NCBI RefSeq assembly: GCF_047496725.1
Contig: NC_132980.1
Location: 4,764,572-4,828,571 of the forward strand
DNA: 64,000 nucleotides
Direction of reading: 5' to 3'
From: Anoplolepis gracilipes
Taxonomy: Eukaryota > Arthropoda > Insecta > Hymenoptera > Formicidae
The translations under genes were made by a program, and so were the position numbers. Under the pieces are notes generated by a model, which ran no database searches, was not told the DNA's origin, and saw only the letters and a program-made list of their open reading frames with translations. Within the stretch, counting starts at the first letter, position 1; the number at the start of each line of letters is the position of its first letter. Of this stretch, positions 34,980 through 48,800 are shown in pieces.

Positions 34980-37054
34980 ATAGGATGCATAAAAATTTTT
35001 ATCAATAAACCTCAACAGATAGTAAGCGAATCAATTTAGCGATATCGTAAAAGATGTTTAAAATGTTAATGTTTCAATTAAGGTTTACAAATATTAAATT
35101 TTGGAGACCATTATTTAAAATCTTCATGGAGCAAAACCATGGTTAAATAATAAAGATTTTTTTTTTACTTATATTAAAGATACGATCAAACAATTTATTT
35201 CTAGGATTTATCAATAAATCTAGAATTTATTTATTACTAAAAACAATTAAAATCAAATACAAATGTAAAAAAATTTATTTTTTTTGTATATTACATTGAT
35301 AAATTGTCTGTTAAGATAGATTGACAATAAAATATTATGTAAAAAACTGGTTTCTAATAATTTACATCACACGTCAAAGAAGCCACATTACAAGTTATTT
35401 TTAAAAAATCTTCATCAAGGATATATATTCAAATGTCTATATTCTTTACTTAGGATTTTAGTTTACTTGTAAGAAAAATGCAAATATAATTTCAAGATAT
35501 AAATATTTGACATATAAAATCAAATTAATATATCAATTTTTCTACATTTGTATTTGATTTTAATTATTGTACTTTTTGAAAGAAATTTTTTGATTATAAG
35601 TAAATTTATCACGTATGTTTTTTATATTATTTATAATATAATTTATATATTATTTATAATATAAATTAATTTTCATATAAGGTACATAAACGTATGCATT
35701 TGCATTATATGTATAACAACATATTTATAAAGGTAAAACATAGTATTATAATATTTTGCATTTATAAGAAAAAATATTTTGTCGTGCCGTGTATATGCGT
35801 GCAGGCGCGTGCGCGCGTGTGTGTATACTTAAAGGGGACTTGGATTGCCAACATTTCACTTGAAAGTAAAGTAGTGTGTTTTGAAATGTGTACCGTACGA
35901 TGTTGTTCTGATTGAAATTTTCTATAAATATAAATATTTCTATATGTGAAATAAAGTAATCCTATAATTGTTAAAAAAACAAAATTTTATTTTTAAAGTA
36001 AATTTAATTAATGTAAAGAAAAAAAACTTTGAAATATAATAAACTTTTAAAAGTTATTAATTAATTTCAGTACAGAAATATATTTTACGTATTTAACTTG
36101 TACTTTCTAGCAATAAAAATGTTATAATAATTAGTGATCGTAATATTTGTAAATTGTTTAAAATTTTAAAGCTACTTTAATAAACATTTAATTAACATTT
36201 CTAGTAATGAAATATTTAAACTGTTAATATAAATAGAATTATTAAGTTTTTATTATTGTAAAAAATTGGATTACATCAACTAATTTTATTTCGTAAAATT
36301 AATTACCGATTTGTATAATCGAAATTTAATTAAAAGTAATTTTTGTACTCGTAAAATGAGATCATCAAATTAATATCAAGATTTCTAAACATATAATACA
36401 TAGAAATACATAAACACACTTTACATATTTTGAATATTTATAAAATATTTCAAGTTGTACATACATCAATTAATTACATAATTTTCTCATTTTATTGTAG
36501 ATAAACATTTTTAATATAAATATATTGGTGCTATTATAGTTTCGGAATATTTTAGGACATTATATCGTATTAAAGAAAAGATATTTTTAATAACAACTAA
36601 CATTTTTTATATTGATTTTCATATGTATACTGTTATAAAAATTTCATGCTCTGTCGCTGTTCTTCCTAAAATAATCATGCTCCGATTTTGCTCAAATTTT
36701 GTATAAATAAGCTTCCTTTCAAATAAAAAAGAAATTTACTAAAAGGATCTTTTGCATTCCAAAAATCAAGCAAGTACTAAACATTTATTTTGAGTTTAAT
36801 TTTTACAATATTTGCAAAGGAATTTTGTAGAATTTTATGTCAAACTCTTTAATATTAACGCATAGAATCATTAACGTTAAAAAAATTTTATTGTTTCTTG
36901 TAACAATGTTTATGGTGCAGAACAGCCGACATCGCATTTCAAATTAAAATAAAATTTTGTTTAATTGTTTTCAGAATAAAATTTAAAAAAAACAGACGCA
37001 AAATGCATAAGATATACATATATTTACGTAATGTTACATGTATTAAATTAAATG
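34980..37054. other. 5' flank of gene C and 3' flank of unit D, no gene seen
   Basis: Near-duplicate of 26870-28985. A GT/GC-rich simple repeat lies at 35785-35825. From about 36640 the sequence is the unit 3' flank that leads into the truncated end of gene D. Confidence 0.6.
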
Positions 37055-40000
37055 CTACTTAAATGTTTCGGAAACATATCGGCGGTTCCGACAGAAATGT
37101 TTCAATAGCAATTGCATAACTCTTCTCTTACACACAAATAAGATGAAAATACTGATATATTTAATGGTTTTCAATATACAAATACTAAATGAGATGTACA
37201 TCGTTGTTATTATAACTTTTTTGATCAGCCAAAATTCCCACACCGTCATTAGAATCCACTCTACGGCCATTATGACAAATGACATTATAAACAGTTTTAG
37301 ATACAGATTGTCCCTGCAAATAAATATAACTTTTACATATTTTTAAATTATAATATAAGTGATTACTATTAGTGGTATGCAAAAGTTCGCATGGTTTACA
37401 TATAGATAGCTCTGTACGCTATTTAAATAAAAATTACGGTGTATTTTAATGCCATCATGTTATGAAAGAGCCGAGTTTAACTTTTTATTTAATTAAAAAA
37501 CAACTACTAAAATTGTTGAGTCTTGTACTTTTGTTTAATGTTTTATATAAACAAATAAATAAACAACAAATTAGACTAGTAAACATTGTATTTTATTGTT
37601 TTGATAATTCAAAAATGAATATTTTACGAGATATCTTGTATTTTATATCAAAATACTGCAACTTTGAAGCCTTATAACTCGAAAAGTATTTAATGAAAAA
37701 ATATTTTATTATAGTGTTTTGAAAAGCTCTCGAGATAAGCTACATGAATATGCAATAATATATAGGGTGTCCCATTTAAAAATGTTCAAGGTGACCTTCA
37801 TATGACCTTCAAACGACTATCCAAGGTCCAACTGATGGTGCCATTTTAAGGCCCCCTTGAAACCATACAACTTTTGTCTGAAACATTTTCTTGTAAAATG
37901 CAAAGGAACAGAAATGTTAGGGGTGATAGATTAAAATGAATCACCCTGTATAGTAGACTATTGAAACCGTTGCAAGAGCAATTAATGAAGAAACGGCGGC
38001 ATTTTGCAACGAAATGGAACAAAGAGATTTTGTTGCACGATAATCCCAAGCCCCATGGTGCACTGACGACGCGGGAAACATTAATGAAATTGCAATGGGA
38101 AATCTTGCCACACCCAGCGTACTCTCCAGATATTGTCTCGTCGGACTTCCACCTATTGCATTAGATGCAGCACAACTTATCTAATACGTAATGTTGAGGA
38201 AGTGCGAAAATTCGTGGATAATTTTATTTGCCCCGAAAATAAAAACTTTTTTTTATCATTGTCTGAAAAATGGCAAAAAGTAGTAGAAAATAATGGAAAT
38301 TATTTTGATTAAAGATATTTTAGTGTAAGTAAAATATTAATAAATAAAATTGTATTAAAAACCATACAAACTTTTGCATACATCTAATAATATTATGCTT
38401 CCGAACATTCTAATCGCTTTATAAATAATTAAAGAAATCGTAATTACATTTTTAGATATATATAAAAACAATGTTATTAATTTAGTTAAATAAAAACGTG
38501 TTAATAAAATAATAATAAACTTTAAGCTTAAAAAAAGAGGGAGAAACAGAATAAAAAAAAGTTGTATCTTTTAAAATAAAATTTTAAGGAAAGTTTTCAT
38601 GCAAAATAGTTATATAATAGATGTAAATATTCAATTTGAATATTCAATTTTCATATTATTTATATAAATAAGTATAAATATAATTATTTCTGTCCTTTTT
38701 AGCCCTTAAATTGATACGATTACAGATTTTCTATCTTATAAAAAACCTGTGATCATGTTGATTTAAGAGCTAAAATAGATAGAAATAATAATAAGAATTT
38801 ATTCAAAATTTGCTAAAGTATAGTTTAAATATAGAGGAAATATTTGGTTACATAATTTTGATCAAGTATTGGCTAGTCCAAAAGATATTGAATATAATTT
38901 TCTCAATTTCGTCCTATTATCCGAAATGACATATTATTTATTGTGAAAACGTGGCAACATAGCATTCAGCTGAGCCTTCTTTTGACATTTTAAATAATCT
39001 ATCTTTTCATCTGAAGAAGCCTCTATGTACAAACGTGTAAGCGAGAAGCAACTAGGCCTCATATGTCAATTTGCAATTTGACCAACTTATGAAAAATTAT
39101 CATGTTGCCACATTTCTTTTTTCTCGGAGAAATGACAAATTATTAAATTTATCAAAGAAATAGTTAAAAATCTTCTATATTTTGTCATTATTCACTATTA
39201 TAATTTTTATTCTGATATTTTAAATTACTCTGTACAAGTAAATTCTTTTATTTTTATAATTCAAATTTTGTGCTGTAATGTTAAAATCGAGGTACCGTCA
39301 ATGATAAAAGTTTCTCATTATAATTTAAGAAACACGAAAATTCTCCGAAAAAAAGCAACAGAAGTTCGAAAATACATTTCTACACTCTAGCTATGAATAA
39401 ATAATAAGATTTTATGCAATCTTTATAATAATCATAATATTAAAATATATGAGAAAAGTATATATTCGTCAATTTCGACTAGTTTTTGTTACGATTGTAG
39501 GGGCTAAACATCTTTAAGAAAATATGCGCGCTATTGAACAGCGGTGATATATTTTTACAAAAGAATCTCATAGATACGAAAGCACATTGCCGTAGAAAAA
39601 TCTCAAAATATTCAATCTTCTCCTGTATCAAAAAATCTCGAAAATGATTGAAAATAATTAATTTTGCAATGTCGTTTACAAATAATGGCATATATCTTAT
39701 TAACTAGGATAGAGACATTGTATCAATGTAGAGTTGTTTACGTACGAACCATTTCTCGTTTTCATTAAAACGTCGGGCCTCAGTATCTCTAAAATAACGA
39801 GCTGTGTCCTTCATATAGCCCATGATCTTCAATGCTGTATAAATGGATAAGAAAATGCTAATAACAATACAAATAATTTTGGACCCGTAATTATACAACT
39901 GATCCGCAGCACCATCTGAAGTAAAAAATAAACTTTTCAAGTTATATCAAGCTTTATGTTACGAGTACCCAAAAACATATTTTTACTTTTAATATAAATT

Positions 40001-43000
40001 TTCGAATGAATCATAATTTAGTGATTTATCAATATAATTATGATAACAGTAATATATACTTACAACGAAACCAACACGTAGAGTTTTGAAATCTCGGTCG
40101 GATCATGTTTCTCGGCACGCTGGGAACAAATTCCATAATGATGCAAGTGATAGTAAGAATGAAGGGACTTCCCCAAGCAATAATGGAATATATAAACTTT
40201 TTCTTCTTTTGTTGATCCACTTTTCTTGCTAACGAACGAAAATTTCTGCAAAGAGAAATTTATACTTTACAATTAGGCAGTAGTAAATAAAAAAATTGGA
40301 TGCAAATATACATTAAAAAAGAATATGTTTTTGCTTAAAGTGCTTAAAAATCTGTCTATGTATATGAAAGGTAAATATGCATATTAGAACATCCTTTTTC
40401 ATTAAACTTGACTTTGACATATGTTGTCAAGAACACTTTCAGTATATAATTTGAAGCCAAGCTATCGATTAAGCTTACAAGGTAAGGTATAGAAGTTTCC
40501 CCCTCTAATTTTAATGCGCTTTGAATATGTTGTAGTCTAGATCAAAATAGGAGACACGTATTTTTTTATACGATTATGCCGTTAAGGGGATGAAACACCC
40601 TTTTGAAAAAAATCGGTTTTTATATTTCTGAGCAAATACCGTCGAAACGGTAAGAGATATAAAAAAATTTCCAATAAAAGTTTTATAGTTTTCATGGGCT
40701 TTAAAACTGCATAATCAGATTTTTCTAAAATGTCATATTTTTTGAAATCTTTCCTCCACCCTTTATTTTTTGAAAAATCTGATTATGCAGTTTTAAAGTA
40801 CGTTAAAAACCATAAAACTTTTATATGAATTTTAGGAACTCGATCGATTAAGTTTTTTGCAAAACTTATAATCTAAGATACTCTCAAGCTGCCTACTCGC
40901 GTAAAGATACTGTGTGCGTCTTTCTTAAAACACCCGAACTCAATACAAGACACTACCCCATGTCTTCTGATATATCACAAATAAATATTTATTCTGTCGT
41001 GCTCGATTGTATTATGTAAATCCTAATTTTATATAAAAAATTTATATTATAAATAATATATAATATTTAAAACAAAATTGATATATTTACCTAAATTTCC
41101 ACCACATATCAAAACTCATTATACTTAACCAGAAGGAACTTGCTAAAGAGCTGAAATAGCTGACTAAACCTGCAATGATTGAGAATATTTAAAATAAACA
41201 ACATTTATATATAGAGTGTTTTCTATAAAATTAATGATAATTGGCAAATTACATGTATGAAAAAAACTTTAATTTTTTATTAAGAATTTACAAAAATTTA
41301 TGAAAAATTACAAGAGTATACACACATCAGTCAAATGTATACACTGCATTAATTGCATTATCATCAAAGTTGGGAAAGTTACTTTGTAAAAGTAACTAGT
41401 TACAGTTACAGTTTTTTCATTCAGAAACTAACTAGTTACAGTTACAAGTTAAGTACCGATTTTGAAAAAGAACTCGTTACAATTACAGTTACTCAAAAAG
41501 TATATTATTATTTTACTATATTATTTTATGTATATTAAATGATAATTTTATAAAGATAAAAGATTAAATCATATGCTACCTAAATACTGATAAATTTATT
41601 ATTTTATATATCGTGAATTATAAAACAATATATATATAATATTAATAATAAAATATAATAAAATATAATAAAATATAATAAAATATAATGTGTTTAAATA
41701 TCCAAATATATTTTATAATCTTATAAAAAAATTAATATTAATCTTAACTTTTAATAATCCTAAGGTACTTAATAATCATATAATCATAATAAAAAATTTA
41801 AAGTTAAGACAACGTTCGTATTGTTATTGATTTTTTTCCATTTTTCTTATATTTAAATTATTACCATATTGTATTATTTTTTTATAATGCAAAAAATTGG
41901 TCGGTAAGTCGGTAAGTAAAAATAAGCTATATAGAACGATGCTTTTAGCGCATGCTCTCAAAAAAGTAACTATTAAAATAGTTATTAGTTACCAAAAAAA
42001 TATAACTAAGTTAAGTTATAGTTACTGAAAAAAAGTAATTGTAACTTCGTTACAAGTAACTCGTTACTTCCCAACTCTGATTATCATATATAATTATATG
42101 AGACTATACTATACCGCTTGCAATGCAGATGGAATACGCCAGATTTTCCCTTTTGATTAGCATTACCGATGTGTGACTTAAGTAAAAAATAAATACCATA
42201 CTGCTGTATCTACGCAACATGAAACTATGTATATTATTAAACTCTGGCAGTATATAGTATACTAGGAATATTAACAGCATACATAACATGGACACTGTAC
42301 CGCAAATCAAGTCTAAAATGTACATTCTATCTTTTAAGGGTTTAATGAATGTCAAGAAATAATCCTTTTCTTTTTTCACGGCTTCTGTTAAAGTCTTCGA
42401 GCAAATAATTGCATCAACCTGACCTTGATTCGAAAAGGCTAGACAAAAGGATGTTGATTTGACGAATTGGTCAAAGTAGGAAAGATATAGAGTGCCGTTT
42501 TCGAAAAAAATGTATTCGTAGTACTCAATACTATCGTCATTAAGTCTGATGGCTACAATTTCGCTACGGTTTGGGCACGGATCTTGGACAATCAGTTGAA
42601 ACATTTCGTCCACTTTCTTATATTCAGTCTGCATATTCGTTTCGCTCAAGAAGTTATATACATCTGAGAAAACATATCCGGGTCCTTCAATATTGCAAGT
42701 GCCAAAAGATTCATAACGATCACCGAGAGGACAACAAAGGTGAATGCAAGTTCTGTTGTCATATGGAACATTCTTGTACGGAACGATGTAATCTGTGTTG
42801 TCATTTTCATTATTGGAACGTTTTTTGTTGTCGACATTTGTAAAGTTTTTTTCAATCTCACTCGGGATTTGGTTACGTTCCTCGTAATATTTCACATAGT
42901 GCAAGGGGGATTCAATCTGAATCGAATCATCTTTGCGACCATTTCTTCTGAAATTAATATGAAACACATTCTGATCATCTTTATAATTCATAGTGAAATT

Positions 43001-43189
43001 TTTGCGCAAATCGTATTGATTGAAAATCGTCTCGTTGCCATTCTTCTCGCTGGTATTCGCATCAAGATCATTTTTCATCATCGTATTGTTGTCTTGTTTG
43101 TTGACAATTGTGAAATTCCGCAGTGGCTTTGTAGATGAAGCGAAAAACAGAAGTGCACAACACCAAAGTCCAAAACTTTTACCGTACAT
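37055..43189 (-). CDS. mthl: Methuselah-like G-protein coupled receptor, gene D (586 aa, 5 exons, shortened tail)
   Basis: Exons: 42115-43189, 41091-41169, 40064-40245, 39750-39915, 37055-37313; 1761 nt, consistent phases. The ATG is at 43187-43189. Ectodomain cysteine cluster: NRTCIHLCCPLGDRYESFG, with an extra NVPY just before it. TM3 SYFSSLASSFWLSIMSFDMW, TM4 IIAWGSPFILTITCIIM, loop-2 CWFR, TM6 LYLKLFIMSFVIMAVEW and TM7 are present. The tail ends right after TM7 and RRYV with four new residues (SETFK, then TAG) because the rest of the exon and the downstream MITE are deleted. Intron 4 contains a mariner relic and intron 1 a hAT-like MITE, so this gene has the longest introns of the array. 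It can still make a seven-TM protein. Confidence 0.87.
37369..38387 (+). mobile_element. Decayed mariner-type element in intron 4 of gene D
   Basis: Inverted ends ttagtggtatgcaaaag and cttttgcatacatctaa, each next to TA. The plus-strand region 37955-38305 keeps the C-terminal transposase part: LLHDNPKPHGALTT (second catalytic Asp) and LPHPAYSPDIVSSDFHLL (third catalytic region), followed by several stops. The N-terminal half is missing. Confidence 0.8.
37761..37953. repeat. Small MITE nested in the mariner element
   Basis: Ends tatagggtgtcccatttaaa and ttaaaatgaatcaccctgta are imperfect inverted repeats; about 193 bp with no coding potential. Confidence 0.6.
38696..38785. repeat. Short inverted repeat in intron 4 of gene D
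   Basis: Arms tttagcccttaaattgatac and its imperfect complement (gttgatttaagagctaaaa) around a small loop. Confidence 0.5.
40677..40848. repeat. Inverted repeat in intron 2 of gene D
   Basis: Arms of about 60 bp: aaaactgcataatcagattt and aaatctgattatgcagtttt, extended outward by ataaaagttttatggtt-like sequence. It belongs to a larger repeat starting near 40530. Confidence 0.7.
41365..42079. mobile_element. hAT-like MITE in intron 1 of gene D, 8-bp target duplication
   Basis: The direct repeat attatcat flanks it (41357-41364 and 42080-42087). Ends are caaagttgggaaagttac and the complement of cagagttgggaagtaac, the CAGAGTTGGG-type end of hAT elements. Genes B and C show the uninterrupted site. 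715 bp, no ORF. Confidence 0.88.
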
Positions 43190-43489
43190 CGTCAATAATT
43201 TATAAAATTAATTTATTTTTTTTAACAGTAATTTTATAATATCTAATGGTTGCAATAATGAATTGCGAATTGCGAAAATGAGAATACGCATGTCGTTTGC
43301 GATAATTTGATTGCGACAACGATGTTCTTTTTCCAAGAAACAACAAAATTAATGCACGCGAACATATGGCGAGAAGAACTGGCGAAAAACACACATGTTC
43401 ACGCGATTAATAGGAAGAGACTGCCGTGGTCGACGAATCGTCGGTGATGATAAAGAAGTAATCTACCTACTAATAAGTCATGTATACAG

Positions 43490-45170
43490 GATGCTTAAAA
43501 AAGTGTTATTATTTAACTTCTACAAATAGTAGGCGAATCCATTAGCGATATTGTAAAAGATATTTAGAAAGTTAATATGTTAATTGATTAAATATTATGT
43601 AAAATTTTTATAGAGCAAGACAACGGTAAATAGTAAAGATTTTTTTATATCTATATTAAAGATATTTATTTCTAAAATTTATCTAAAATAGATTTAAAAT
43701 CTATTTATTGTTAAAGATAAATTGCAAATCAAATGCAAATTTAAAAAAAATTTACTTCTTTCTTTATTTTGCATTGATAACATGTCTATGAAGATGGAAG
43801 TTTACAATTAATTATGATGGAAAAAAACCGGTTTGTAGTTATTTACATCACACGTCATGGGAATCACTTTCGAAATTATTATTAGAAAATCTTCAAGAAG
43901 GATATAGAGTCGATATTCTCGACTTATAATTTTAATTTACTTGTAAAAAAATGTATGCTTTTATTATATTTATAAATATGTGGAGAACAAAAATGTTACG
44001 TAAGAGATTTAAAGTTTTTAGTTGATTTTATACACAAGCAAAAAAAATGCGGATTTAAATACATGTGTGTGTATTATAATAAAACGTAAAAATAATTACA
44101 TATAAATTTTACAAATCTCTGCTTCGAGATCCTCTCCAATTATAAAACTGCAAAAGATGTTCAAGACAACGTTCAAGACAATGATCGCAAACAATCAATG
44201 AAAGTTCCAACATAAAGTTAATTCCAAAGTTAAGAATAAAAATATAAATATCTTTGTTGAGAATGATAAATTACTGTACGGTATATAAAAATTTCTATAT
44301 ATATTTATATATATATAAAATTAATATAAAACTTGTTTACATTTGTATTTGATTTCAATTGTTTTTTGTAATACATTTTTCGATCATAGATAAATTTATC
44401 AAGTATGTTTTTCATTTTATACATTATTTATAAATTAAGCTTCATATAAGATTATAATTTATATTATACAATCAAACGCGTCACAATAAAAATGCATGTA
44501 CAATATGTAAACGTATGCGACCAGATTATATCTACAACTATATTTATAAACAACAACAATATGTTTATAAAGGTAAAATATACTATTATAAAATTTTGCA
44601 TTTATATGCAAAAATATTTTATCATGTCATGTGTGCATGCGTGCGTGCGTGCGTGCGTGCGTGCGTACGGGCTGATCGATAATATAAAAGCAACTACTTG
44701 GTTTTTTAAAATCAATAATTTTAGTTCATAAATGTAACATATGTAATAAAATTTTGAAAAAATAATTTTCCAAATTTAATTTTTGTCAAAAATTATTTTT
44801 TGAAAATGTGACATATGTAATATTTTATAAAATTTATAAAAAGTTATAAAAAAAACATGAAGAAATATAATTAATACTTGCTAACATTAAATTAAATAAT
44901 GCTTTTATTAAAAAATATATAGGTAACACTTCAGAATCTTCATAGCATTATCAAAAAGATTTTTATTCACAAATTGAAGTTGAGTAACTTACAATTACGT
45001 ACAATTAAAGTGCACACAATATTTTTAATCTTATTTACTATTAATCCTTGTCTTTTTAAAATTCCAACAAGTTGTAAGTTCGAGTTTTATAACTAGAAAA
45101 TTATTAATAGAAGTATACATAAAAATCTATTTAATGTAAATACTGCATTGACTACATTATTACATGATTT
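43490..45170. other. 5' flank of gene D, no intact gene
   Basis: Homologous to the other 5' flanks up to about 44460. It holds a (GCGT)n microsatellite at 44628-44668. After about 44740 it becomes unrelated AT-rich sequence leading to a receptor relic. Confidence 0.55.
44628..44668. repeat. (GCGT)n microsatellite
   Basis: About seven gcgt units in the gene D 5' flank. Confidence 0.9.
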
Positions 45171-45183
45171 GGCTATACTGTAC

Positions 45184-45368
45184 CGCTTGCAACATAGATG
45201 GAATACGACACATTTTTCTTGCATAAAATAATCATAAGTATTTTCTTAACTATGTTAAATATAAATAGCAAACTGTTGTATCTGTGCAATATAAAACTAT
45301 GTATATTATTAAGCTCTGGCAATATAGAATTAACTAAAAGTATTTTCAGCATATTATCGTTTGAAATT
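45184..45368 (-). pseudogene. Receptor exon-1 relic (TM1 end and TM2) between genes D and E
   Basis: Minus-strand frame reads SILPELNNIHSFILHRYN and then KKNVSYSIYVASG followed by the conserved gtacag donor at 45178-45183. This is the last 60 codons of exon 1 of the receptor family with the splice donor kept. The ectodomain part upstream is gone, and the flank 45080-45180 matches intron 1 of gene A. It shows that a sixth unit once stood between D and E. Confidence 0.8.
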
Positions 45369-45536
45369 ACTTCAAGCTCTACATCTGCTTTTTATTGCCT
45401 AATTGTGTTTTAATTTTATTATTCTTTAAATTTCGTCCCACCTGTTGTCGAACACCCTTTATGTATCAAATTGTAATAGATGTGTTAACTAATGCCTCGA
45501 AAAAAATTGAAGAAACTGAACAAGGGCGTCCCAAAT

Positions 45537-45873
45537 ATATAGGGTATCTCAAATCTACCTCAATACTTATGCTAATAACAGATTCTACAGTATTGAAATA
45601 CATTTTTAATTAAAGGCGTTTAAAGATGACTAATTAAATTGTTACAAACGTTGTCGCGTACTCTATCAAAATTACATTTTATAAAATACATGCTATGTTG
45701 AGAATTTATAACGTTTTAACAATTTTTATAATAATTTTAACAATGCAATTGGTCAGTTTTAGATGTCATTCAAAGACTATAGTCGCAAACTTTAAATATT
45801 AAGATTTTTATTTCTAGGCAACTTCAAAAATCTATTATCAGATGATACGGTAAGTTGGAAACATCCTGTACAT
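45537..45873. repeat. MITE-like repeat downstream of gene E
   Basis: Copy of the 9391-9740 repeat; the left end atatagggtatctcaaatct is better preserved here. Confidence 0.6.
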
Positions 45874-45883
45874 AAAATTGATC

Positions 45884-48800
45884 TCATTCGATAAATTCTT
45901 TGTCCACCTTTTTGCTTTCTCGATATTTTTCTATAAAATAATTGTGTTCGACAAGACTTACATTTTTAAGACTGTAAGAAGTGCTGCGTGTAACAATACT
46001 GGAAACATATCGGCGATTCTGACAGAAATGCTTTAATAGCAATTGCATAATTGTTTTCTTACACACAAATAAAATAAAACTACCAATATCTACAATAGTT
46101 CTCAATATACAAATACTAGTTGTAATGTAAAACGGTGTTAAAGTAGCTTCTTTAACCAGCCAAAATTCCCACGTTGTCATTATAATCCATTCTATGGCTA
46201 CTATGACAAATAACATTATAAACAGTTTTAGATAAAGATTGGCCCTGCAAATAAATATAAAAATTTTTTTATTTTAAAATTACGATATATGATTATTAAA
46301 ATCATGCTTGTGAACATTTAATGCTTCATGAAGATAAATAATTAAAAAAATCGTAATTACTTTACATTTTTATAAATGCATAAAAACAATATAATAAATA
46401 CTATTAATTTAGTTATATGAAAATGAGTTAATAAAATAAACTTTAAGTATAAAAAAAAAAGAATCAGAAAAAGTAGTATCATTTTTGTAAAAAAATTTCA
46501 ATGAAAATAATTTTCATGCTTAAAGGATTAATAGACGTAAATATTCATCTTGAATTTATTCTTATTGTTTATTATATATTTTCGAAAATAACAGATACTA
46601 TTGAGAAAATATGCGCGTGATTGAACGGCGGTAAAATGTTTCTACAAAAAAATTTCATAAATGTGAAAGCACATTGTGCAAGTAGGTAAATGTCAAAAAT
46701 GATAAAAAATTATCAATTTTGCGTTCACAAATAAATACAATGACATATATTTTATTAAATAGAATAAAGACTATGTAGCAATATATGTAGAGTTATTTAT
46801 GTACGAACCATTTTTTGTTTTCATTATAACATCGGCTCTCTGAATCTCGAAGACGACGAGTTGTGTCCTTCTCATACCGCATGATCTTTAATGCTGTATG
46901 AATAGATAAAGAAATGCTAATAATAACACAAATAATTTTGGGTCCGTAATTATATAACTGATCGGATGAACCTACTAAAATAAAAATAAAGCATTTCAAA
47001 ATATGTCACATATTGCAAGTATATACAAAATATGCTTCCATTTTTAATATAATGTTGTAAGATAGATAATCATAATTAAATTGATTAATCATAATTAAAT
47101 ATATTACCAATAAAATTTTATTAACAATAATATACACTTACAACGCAACCAACATGTAGGGACCTCAAATCTCGGTCGAATCATGTTTTTCGGCACGCTA
47201 GGAACGGTTTCCATGATGACACAAATGATAGTGAGAATGAAAGGACTTCCCCAAGCAATGATGGAATATATAAACTTTTTCTTCTTTTGTTGTTCCGGTC
47301 TTTTTGTTAACGAGCTAAAACTTCTGCAAAGAAGAGTTTACATTTTACATTTAGCCAATAGTAAATGAAAAATTTGGATGCAATTACACGTTAAAATAAA
47401 TGTTTTTGATAAAATTACTTACAAATTTGTCTTATGTAACTATGTTCATAAAAGGTAAATATGCATATTAGAGCACTTTTTATTGACATCGATCTTGACT
47501 TATATTGTCAAAGTCATAACTCTGAGTAACGTACAAATGTTTTTAGCCATTACTCGTGGCTTATTAAAAAAAATATTAATAATTAAAAAAGTCAATGCGA
47601 ACATCTGAATTTGTTCTAGCATGAATTTTCAGATCAGTTATATACATGTAAGTTGTATTGTGTATTCAAATGGACACATGGCTGGAGGTGGGGCTTTACC
47701 CTCCCTCTGCATTCTGGAAAAAAACTGACGAAATCCAACTCATCTTTCAAAGGTAAAAAAAAATAAAAATTCAACTTCCTCAGAATGGGTTTGATTACGT
47801 TAATTTTTTTGGGATGGGCGCTGTCCTTTCCTTACCAGCGCGTTTGATTTATTACACGTAAATAAATAAATGTATTAAAATTCGTTTTTATTTAATGTAT
47901 ATAATGTCAAAAAATCATGTTCTATTTTCTATTAATACTTTTATTGACAAAATATATCAAAGTCAATGTCATTGAAAGGAATTTTCAATATCCAAATTTC
48001 CCATGTGACATTTATGCACTAAATTTGTAAAGAAACCAAGAAGGTTTTTTCATAATCAATCCGCATGCATTCACACACACGCACACGACATAAAGTTTTT
48101 TTTCGTAATTCATAATAATATCATAAATAAATATATTATTCTACCACATTTGATCGTATAATATAAATCCTAATTTTATATAAAATGTATATAAAATAAA
48201 AAATAATATATATTTACCTAAATGTCCACCACATATCGAAACTCATTACACTTAACCAGATGGAACTTGCTAAAGAGCTGAAATAGATGACTAAACCTGT
48301 AATTATGGAGAATATTTGAAATGAACAATATTTATAGAATGTTTTCTTTAAAATATGAATGATAATTGGCAAATTACATTTCTGTGTACGAAAAAACTTT
48401 AATTTTTTATTGAGAATTTACAAAAATTTATGAAGAATAACAGAAGTATACACACATCAGTCAAATGTATACACTACATGAATTGCATTATTATATGATT
48501 ATATAAGGCTATACTGTACCGCTTGCAATACAGGTGGAATACGCCAGATTTTCCTTTTTGATTATCATTACCAATATATTAGTGAAGTAAAGGATAAATA
48601 CCATACTGCTGTATCTACGCAACATGAAACTATGTATATTCTGTAGCTCTGGTAGTATAGTGTAAACCAGGAATAATATCAGCATACATAGCAAAGACAC
48701 TGTAGCGCAAATCAAACTCAAAATGTGTGTCCAAACTATTAACGGTTTAATGACTGTATTGAAATAATTCACTTCTTTTTCGACGGCTTCTGTTAAAGTT

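Larger units (their letters stand above)
20100..36990. repeat. Recent tandem segmental duplication carrying receptor genes B and C
   Basis: The unit around gene B (about 20.1-28.8 kb) and that around gene C (about 28.8-36.9 kb) align along genes, introns, MITE, piggyBac-like element, fold-back element and flanks with very few differences by eye. Start codons are 8112 bp apart and stops 8583 bp apart; most of the gap is about 450 bp present in B at 24725-25190 and absent in C at 33250. Confidence 0.9.

Noticed and set aside
38940..39130. Conserved-looking segment (gtggcaaca, catctgaagaagcctc) in intron 4 of gene D
   Set aside because: Probably the tail of another repeat, as gtggcaac and its complement occur on both sides, but ends and coding sequence could not be defined.
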